The notes below the pieces were generated by a model. That model saw nothing but the letters and a program-made list of their open reading frames with translations, was not told the DNA's origin and searched no databases. From Brevibacillus sp. DP1.3A (GTDB lineage: Bacteria > Bacillota > Bacilli > Brevibacillales > Brevibacillaceae): a DNA stretch of 64,000 bases. The DNA lies in contig NZ_CP085876.1 of NCBI RefSeq assembly GCF_013284245.2, forward strand, positions 4,490,001 through 4,554,000. Reading direction: 5' to 3'. The position numbers were made by a program, and so were the translations under genes. Positions 59,333 to 64,000 of this stretch are shown in pieces. Position 1 is the stretch's first letter, and each line of letters begins with the position of its first letter.

Positions 59333-59850
59333 TCCCAGTCCCTCCCTTCTCCCATACCCTGCCGAAGCTGTTGTCTGGCCCTATGCAACCGAGTTCTGAC
59401 CGTTCCTTCCGTTACCCCAAGCACATCCGCCACCTCTCCGATAGATAAATCCGCATAGTAATGAAGGGCAATCGCTTGACGATAGAGCGGAGGAAGCTGC
59501 AACACTTCTAATACGAGCTGGTCCCTCTCGGCTTGATCGAGCACAAGACTTTCTGTGGAAAGCTTCCCATCCTGTCTAATCCACGAGCGGGGAAGGATAT
59601 GACGGAACGACCAAGAACGCAAATAACCTTTGCACTCATTAACCGCGATTCGATACAACCACGTGTGCACACTGCTCTCCTGCCGAAATCGGGGAAGATG
59701 CCGATACACCGTAACGAATACATCCTGCGTAATATCCTCTGCCAAGCTACGATCTTTGACCAGAAAAGTGACGAGTCGAAGCACACGGGTCCCATATTCC
59801 CTCATGATTTGTTCAAACGCAGCATCTGTCGTTGGCTGCAATTTTTCCAA
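59302..59850 (-). CDS. ECF-type RNA polymerase sigma factor
   Basis: A 182-residue group 4 sigma factor. Region 2 (RVLRLVTFLVKDRSLAEDITQDVFVTVYRHLPRFR, with SSVHTWLYRIAVNECKGYLR) and region 4 (ALHYYADLSIGEVADVLGVTEGTVRTRLHRARQQLR, with the helix-turn-helix) are clear, with no region 3. The TTG at 59850 is chosen because AAAGGAGGT lies 6-7 bases ahead; an ATG 8 codons earlier precedes that site. A candidate autoregulatory promoter lies just upstream. Which stress it serves cannot be told from sequence. Confidence 0.9.
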   Translation of the reverse strand: MEKLQPTTDAAFEQIMREYGTRVLRLVTFLVKDRSLAEDITQDVFVTVYRHLPRFRQESSVHTWLYRIAVNECKGYLRSWSFRHILPRSWIRQDGKLSTESLVLDQAERDQLVLEVLQLPPLYRQAIALHYYADLSIGEVADVLGVTEGTVRTRLHRARQQLRQGMGEGRDWEWTKTDGSRT

Positions 59851-59886
59851 GGGCGCGACCTCCTTTACTCGCATTCATACTGGTTA

Positions 59887-59912
59887 GATGCAGCAGCAGA
59901 CGTTTTGTTACA
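59887..59912 (-). promoter_or_regulatory. candidate ECF-type promoter of the sigma/anti-sigma pair
   Basis: The minus strand shows TGTAAC (complement of 59907-59912), 16 bases, then CATC (complement of 59887-59890), like the TGTAAC/CGTC-type boxes of sigma-X/M-class promoters, with one mismatch in the -10. It overlaps the end of the methyltransferase gene. Confidence 0.4.
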
Positions 59913-60921
59913 AAGTGGAGGAAGATATTTTTTTCGCCAAAATCGTCCAGCGAGTAGCTCCACCCGGTGTCCCGACAGGTTCAGCGAATGGATACCCACC
60001 ATGCTGCCAACGATCCATATCATAACCCTCGTCCGCCTGACTCGGCTCGAAGTCTTGCTTGTGGAATACATTCTCTTTGCTATGAGTGACGTGAAAGCCT
60101 GCTCCTTCCAATAACAGCTCAAGCTCAGTAGGCAAAAGCAGCGCCATCTCGCGCTCTACGCGATACCTTGGCTGCTCAATCTGATCAAGAAAAGTCTCAT
60201 AAGTAAGCGTGTAGCGGAACTTTTGATCCAAAAGCGAGGTTTCCCCCTCCACCTTTTGATACACCATACGGTCCGGGAAAACGAATTTGCGTTGCATCGT
60301 TGTCCATTGTTTTTTTACTGGCGGCAAGAGTAAGTCAATTGCCACTGTTCCGTCCTCTGTTATGTAATCGTGGATGACCGAAAGCAATTGACGTTGCTTG
60401 TCTCTACAGGTGGCCTGCTGAAAAATCCCTTCCGGAAGAAGCACATGCGTAAATTGCCGATCAAGCTCCAGCTCCCACATATTTTGTTCTACCAGCTCCA
60501 GTCGTTCTTCTTTCCCTTTTAACATGCGCCGTTTCTTTTTGGAGGCCATCTCCAGCATATCCGGGCTCCAATCGATCCCGCAGACTGACAAGTCATTCCG
60601 TGCCAGCTCAATGGCAATTCTCCCTGTTCCGACACCCAGCTCCAGCACGGAGACCGGTGATTGCTCCGCTTCTCGCAGCAACCAGTTTCGATAAAAAGCG
60701 ATGCTGGCCTTCCCGGCAAATTGATCGTAATACGTAGCTTCTACATTTGTGTACTTGGTTTCAGGAAGCGGCAAGTGCCGACCTTCCTCGTTCATCCCAC
60801 AATCGGTACACACCGAACTTGCTAAATGAGGAAAAGGCACCCCGGGCGGGACGCCATTTTTCGTATCACCTAGCCACTCGTCGTAACGGAACTTGCATAT
60901 TCTGCAACTGTACACAGTCAT
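59908..60921 (-). CDS. rubredoxin-like domain fused to SAM-dependent methyltransferase
   Basis: A 337-residue protein with two parts. Residues 1-45 form a rubredoxin-like iron site: C6-x2-C9 in YSCRICKFRYDEW, then GVPPGVPFPHL and C38-x2-C41-G, matching the CxxC...GxPPGTxF...CxxC pattern. Residues about 60-337 form a class I methyltransferase with ATYYDQFAGK and VLELGVGTGRIAIELA (SAM motif I), GIDWSPDML (motif II) and VLLPEGIFQQ (post I). AGGAGG lies 13 bases before the ATG, longer than usual. It follows the CocE-like hydrolase closely. Substrate unknown; the fusion suggests a redox-linked reaction or a structural zinc/iron site. Confidence 0.8.
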   Translation of the reverse strand: MTVYSCRICKFRYDEWLGDTKNGVPPGVPFPHLASSVCTDCGMNEEGRHLPLPETKYTNVEATYYDQFAGKASIAFYRNWLLREAEQSPVSVLELGVGTGRIAIELARNDLSVCGIDWSPDMLEMASKKKRRMLKGKEERLELVEQNMWELELDRQFTHVLLPEGIFQQATCRDKQRQLLSVIHDYITEDGTVAIDLLLPPVKKQWTTMQRKFVFPDRMVYQKVEGETSLLDQKFRYTLTYETFLDQIEQPRYRVEREMALLLPTELELLLEGAGFHVTHSKENVFHKQDFEPSQADEGYDMDRWQHGGYPFAEPVGTPGGATRWTILAKKISSSTL

Positions 60922-60927
60922 AATGCT

Positions 60928-63102
60928 TTAGATACCTCCTGAAGATTGCTTGCTTCCCCCAGAACGCAAGAGAGGGAGCTTGATATGACTCAGATACTGG
61001 CTGTCATGATAGACACGTTGCGAGGCGATGACAGTCTCGGTTTCCGTTGCCAGATCGTTGCCTGTATTCGGATTGGGGAACGAGAAGTTCTCGGCGCCAG
61101 AAGTAACCGAGACGCGAATGCGATGACCTTTTCGGAAGACATTGGCGATCTTAGTCATGCGAATCTCATAGCATTCGATTTGTCCAGGAAAAAGTAGCTC
61201 GGGCTCTTCGAATGAGTGACGATAGCGCGCGCAAATAATCCCGTCCGATAGACGAATCGAATTGCCTTCCTCATCTACATCACATAGCCGGACCAGCCAA
61301 TCTGTATCACGCGCTGAAGTGGATGCATAGATAACAGCTGAGATTTCTCCCGCGATGACGACGTCCTCTTCCAATGGCTCTGATGTGTAGACTAGGACAT
61401 CTGCCCGTTCTTCCACATCACGATAGTTTTCCGGAACGCTGTTTTCATTCTCGGACAAATCCAGCAGATACGGTGCTGCGTCTAGTGGATCATAGCTGTA
61501 TGTATCCGCCGCCTGTTCACCTGGGATAGACAGGGTCAATGTTCCATCTCCGCTGCTCGTATTGGCGTTTCCCCCACTGCTTAGATACAGATGCGTCGGC
61601 GTCGTCTCCGCTGGCGGCCAAGTCTGCGAGGTCTTCCATTCGTTTTCTCCCACCATGTAGTACTCAACACGTGCCTCTTGATCGACGCCATTTTCTACTC
61701 CTTTTAAATAGCGGTCAAACCAGCGGAGCTGTGTCACATCCAGATCGTAGCGGATTGCGTTGTTTCCAAAGGGCACATGATGGATTTCTCGCGTCGTATT
61801 CGCCTTGTGATACCACGGCCCCAAGATGAGTCTGGCGTGCTCTGGCACATTTCGCGAGACAACCTCCCACGATTCGCTCGTCCCCATCCCGTTGTCGTCA
61901 TACCAGCCTGATACGAGAAGTGCAGGCACCTTTACCTGATCCGCATGCCGTTTCCAGTCTGACATACCCCAGAACTCGTCTCCGTCCGGATGTTCCATCC
62001 ATTTTGTCCAAAACGGGATTTCTTTTCCCAGCACTTTTTGCGGGATTTCCTTGATCGGGCGCACCTTGATGACCTCACTCCAATCATCCCGAGAGAGGGC
62101 CGCGACATTTCGATGCTTCTCCGCCATCATGAAAATCCATGACAGGCCACCAAGAATCGTTCCCCCTTTGCGTGGGATGTCCACGTAAGGTGTCCCTACT
62201 GTCACGTAACTGAAAATCGCCTTAAGATGTGGATTTCCACTTGCGGCCGCAGCCCACTGCACATACCCGACATACGAGCCGCCGAGCATCCCGATGTTGC
62301 CATCCGACCACTTCTGACTCGCGATCCAGTTGAGGCTGTCGTCTCCATCATTGCGCTCGTGAACGAGTGGAATCCACTCTCCCTCGGAATCTTCACGTCC
62401 CCGCGTATCCTGAACAACCAGCGCATATCCGCGAGCTACAAAGGGTAAACGTCGAAAAATGCCATCCATTCGTCCATAGGGAGTGCGCATGAAAATAGTT
62501 GGGACTCGCTGTCCTTCTGTCATACCCGCGGGTAGCCAAACCTCGGTCGCCAAACGAATGCCATCTCTCATCTCTACATCATGCCTGCCCAAATGATGTA
62601 CACCGTAGTTAACTTCGGACAGCAGAGGGTCCTGCCACATCGAAAGCGGCGTCAAATCCTCCCACCCTGCTTTTGCCAATACGACACTATCGCCACGACC
62701 CGTCAGCACAAACGCGATGACTTCATTCTCACAAATGATCAAGTCAATTGGCTGCGCTGCTTCGCGCACCGCCCAGATCCACGCTTGCTTTTGCCCTGCG
62801 GGACCTGTTCCTTCGATGGATTGGTGGCGTTGGTAGTGCCCTCCGCTTTCCGGAAACACGACTTGTTCGCTCTCCCAGTCGATTTGCTCCCATACGGGCA
62901 GCTTTTGTGCCAGGGTGAGGAGAGGCAACTCGTAGGCTGCTTCCCCTTCAGCCAGTTGTGCAAATAGACCTTCAGCTGCACCACCCGTATCCCAGCCTGT
63001 GCCCCGATGCCAAACTTCCCCATCCCCAAAGCGTATATCAGCTACCTTGATGCCAGATTGATAATAGCCAAAAGAAGCTTGTTTGAGCCCAGTCTGTGCC
63101 AT
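60928..63102 (-). CDS. CocE/NonD family hydrolase (X-Pro dipeptidyl-peptidase-like)
   Basis: A 724-residue alpha/beta hydrolase of the S15/CocE group. The nucleophile motif MLGGSYVGYVQW, the acid loop in SGWYDDNG and the histidine in GPWYHKAN are the triad region, and the C-terminal jelly-roll domain carries ARDTDWLVRLCDVD and LFPGQIECYEIRM. The first 170 or so residues form an extra N-terminal domain. Family members split acyl-peptide, ester or X-Pro bonds. AGGAGG lies 8 bases before the ATG. It lies next to an M19 dipeptidase, so peptide breakdown is a reasonable guess. Confidence 0.87.
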   Translation of the reverse strand: MAQTGLKQASFGYYQSGIKVADIRFGDGEVWHRGTGWDTGGAAEGLFAQLAEGEAAYELPLLTLAQKLPVWEQIDWESEQVVFPESGGHYQRHQSIEGTGPAGQKQAWIWAVREAAQPIDLIICENEVIAFVLTGRGDSVVLAKAGWEDLTPLSMWQDPLLSEVNYGVHHLGRHDVEMRDGIRLATEVWLPAGMTEGQRVPTIFMRTPYGRMDGIFRRLPFVARGYALVVQDTRGREDSEGEWIPLVHERNDGDDSLNWIASQKWSDGNIGMLGGSYVGYVQWAAAASGNPHLKAIFSYVTVGTPYVDIPRKGGTILGGLSWIFMMAEKHRNVAALSRDDWSEVIKVRPIKEIPQKVLGKEIPFWTKWMEHPDGDEFWGMSDWKRHADQVKVPALLVSGWYDDNGMGTSESWEVVSRNVPEHARLILGPWYHKANTTREIHHVPFGNNAIRYDLDVTQLRWFDRYLKGVENGVDQEARVEYYMVGENEWKTSQTWPPAETTPTHLYLSSGGNANTSSGDGTLTLSIPGEQAADTYSYDPLDAAPYLLDLSENENSVPENYRDVEERADVLVYTSEPLEEDVVIAGEISAVIYASTSARDTDWLVRLCDVDEEGNSIRLSDGIICARYRHSFEEPELLFPGQIECYEIRMTKIANVFRKGHRIRVSVTSGAENFSFPNPNTGNDLATETETVIASQRVYHDSQYLSHIKLPLLRSGGSKQSSGGI

Positions 63103-63126
63103 CCGTCATTCCTCCTGTTATCTGAT

Positions 63127-64000
63127 CTACTTCCACACTTCCTGATACACTCTGAGGAAATTACCACCCAAGATTCCTTCGATTTCTGCATCCGTGTACC
63201 CGCGCTTCATCAGCTCACGCGTAATTTCCGGAAGTGACGCATGGCCTTTCACTACATCAAATGGCATTTCTTTGGTTTTGGCAATCTTGTCCAAGGGCAA
63301 ATATTTCGTCAAATCATCGCACAGGTCTAAGCCAATACCGATGTACCTTGCTCCGACAAGCTTTTTCATATAGTCAACATGATCAATCAGTCTCTCGATA
63401 GTTGCGTCAGCGCTGTTAGTGGCTGTGAACATGCTAAATGCATTCAGCCCGACAAGCCCATCCTTTTCCGCAATCGCTTTGATCTGCTCATCTGTCAAAT
63501 TGCGCATCGTCGGCACGACTGTTCGGCTGTTGGAATGAGAAGCAATCACTGGCTTTTTAGCGATTTCCATCACGTCCCAGAATCCTTCGTCATTCAAATG
63601 GCTCACATCGATGACGATGCCCAGCTTTTCCGCTTCCTCGATGAGACGAACACCGAAATCAGTGATGCCCCCTTTTTTCCCTTCGCGTACCGGTGCAAAA
63701 AAGCTGCCGTCCCCAACGAAGTTGCGCCGACTCCAAACCAGCCCCATCATCCGTACTCCGAGCTCATAAAAGACACGCAAGAGACTCAGGTCATTATGCA
63801 GCGGTTCTGCCCCTTCCAACGAGAGGATGAACGATACTTTTTGCTCTACTCTTGCCCGTTGCAAATCATCCAGATTTTTGGCGATGACGATGTGCTCGGG
63901 AGACTCTGCCGCCTCTGCGTGCAGGGCGCTGATCTGGTTGAGCGCCTTGCGCAGACTCATCTCTGGTACAAACGCATCCTCTACGAACACGGCTGCCACG
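63127..64000 (-). CDS. membrane (renal) dipeptidase family M19, N-terminus outside window
   Basis: The 290 residues present, with a complete C-terminus, lack the first metal-binding HxD motif expected in the missing N-terminal part (the window ends inside the gene). VDVSHLNDEGFWDV, PVIASHSNSRTVVPTMRNLTDEQIKAI in outline (second histidine and substrate loop) and YIGIGLDLCDD are typical of M19 zinc dipeptidases. It ends just before the CocE-like gene on the same strand, probably one operon. Confidence 0.9.
   Translation of the reverse strand, partial: VAAVFVEDAFVPEMSLRKALNQISALHAEAAESPEHIVIAKNLDDLQRARVEQKVSFILSLEGAEPLHNDLSLLRVFYELGVRMMGLVWSRRNFVGDGSFFAPVREGKKGGITDFGVRLIEEAEKLGIVIDVSHLNDEGFWDVMEIAKKPVIASHSNSRTVVPTMRNLTDEQIKAIAEKDGLVGLNAFSMFTATNSADATIERLIDHVDYMKKLVGARYIGIGLDLCDDLTKYLPLDKIAKTKEMPFDVVKGHASLPEITRELMKRGYTDAEIEGILGGNFLRVYQEVWK

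Overview
The window looks like chromosomal DNA of an endospore-forming, aerobic Firmicute, most likely Brevibacillus or a close relative in the Paenibacillaceae. This is inferred from gene order and protein style, not from a database search. The supporting evidence is a Bacillus-type housekeeping superoperon (lepA-hemW-hrcA-grpE-dnaK-dnaJ-prmA-rsmE-mtaB and rpsU-yqeY-nfeD-floA-yqfC-yqfD-phoH-ybeY-dgkA-cdd-era-yqzL-recO-glyQS-ccpN-ppsR-dnaG-sigA-trmK-yqfO), sporulation genes yqfC/yqfD, an S-layer-homology protein, Gram-positive ribosome binding sites with many TTG/GTG starts, a CIRCE operator and a glycine T-box. No rRNA, tRNA, CRISPR array, phage or transposase gene was seen.

Layout from left to right. 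1-5.6 kb: a truncated phosphatase-like gene, a CtpA-type protease translationally coupled to an SLH surface protein, then yqfO and trmK. 5.6-8.8 kb: a secreted subtilase with its own promoter and a structured leader, an acyl-CoA dehydrogenase and a 54-residue membrane protein. 8.9-28.7 kb: the core superoperon on the minus strand, from hinT/rpsU down to sigA. 28.8-45.6 kb: an accessory block lodged between rpsU/hinT and mtaB. It holds murF (plus strand), a complete asbABCDEF petrobactin-type siderophore operon with a Fur-type operator, ddl, small unknown proteins, an RlmI-like methyltransferase, a YqeW-like Na/Pi transporter, lrgAB, deoC and a NUDIX hydrolase. 45.6-57 kb: mtaB back to lepA, containing the heat-shock operon. 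57-64 kb: a decayed HIT gene, a GNAT acetyltransferase, an ECF sigma/anti-sigma pair, a rubredoxin-methyltransferase fusion, a CocE/NonD hydrolase and a truncated M19 dipeptidase.

How the genes work together: most of the window serves replication and transcription start (dnaG, sigA), translation and RNA maturation (glyQS, era, ybeY, rpsU, prmA, rsmE, mtaB, trmK, lepA), protein folding (hrcA-dnaJ), wall precursor synthesis (murF, ddl, dgkA) and membrane/envelope stress (nfeD-floA behind a SigW-type promoter, an ECF module, lrgAB). The asb operon adds iron acquisition: AsbF makes 3,4-dihydroxybenzoate, AsbC/D/E activate, carry and transfer it, and AsbA/B join it to citrate and polyamine.

The points most worth a second look are the asb operon inside a conserved superoperon, a 165-bp MITE-like element with perfect 18-bp terminal inverted repeats (54971-55135), three adjacent palindromes before mtaB, the rubredoxin-methyltransferase fusion, the absence of pgpH between phoH and ybeY, and an unexplained RNA-like fold upstream of the subtilase.
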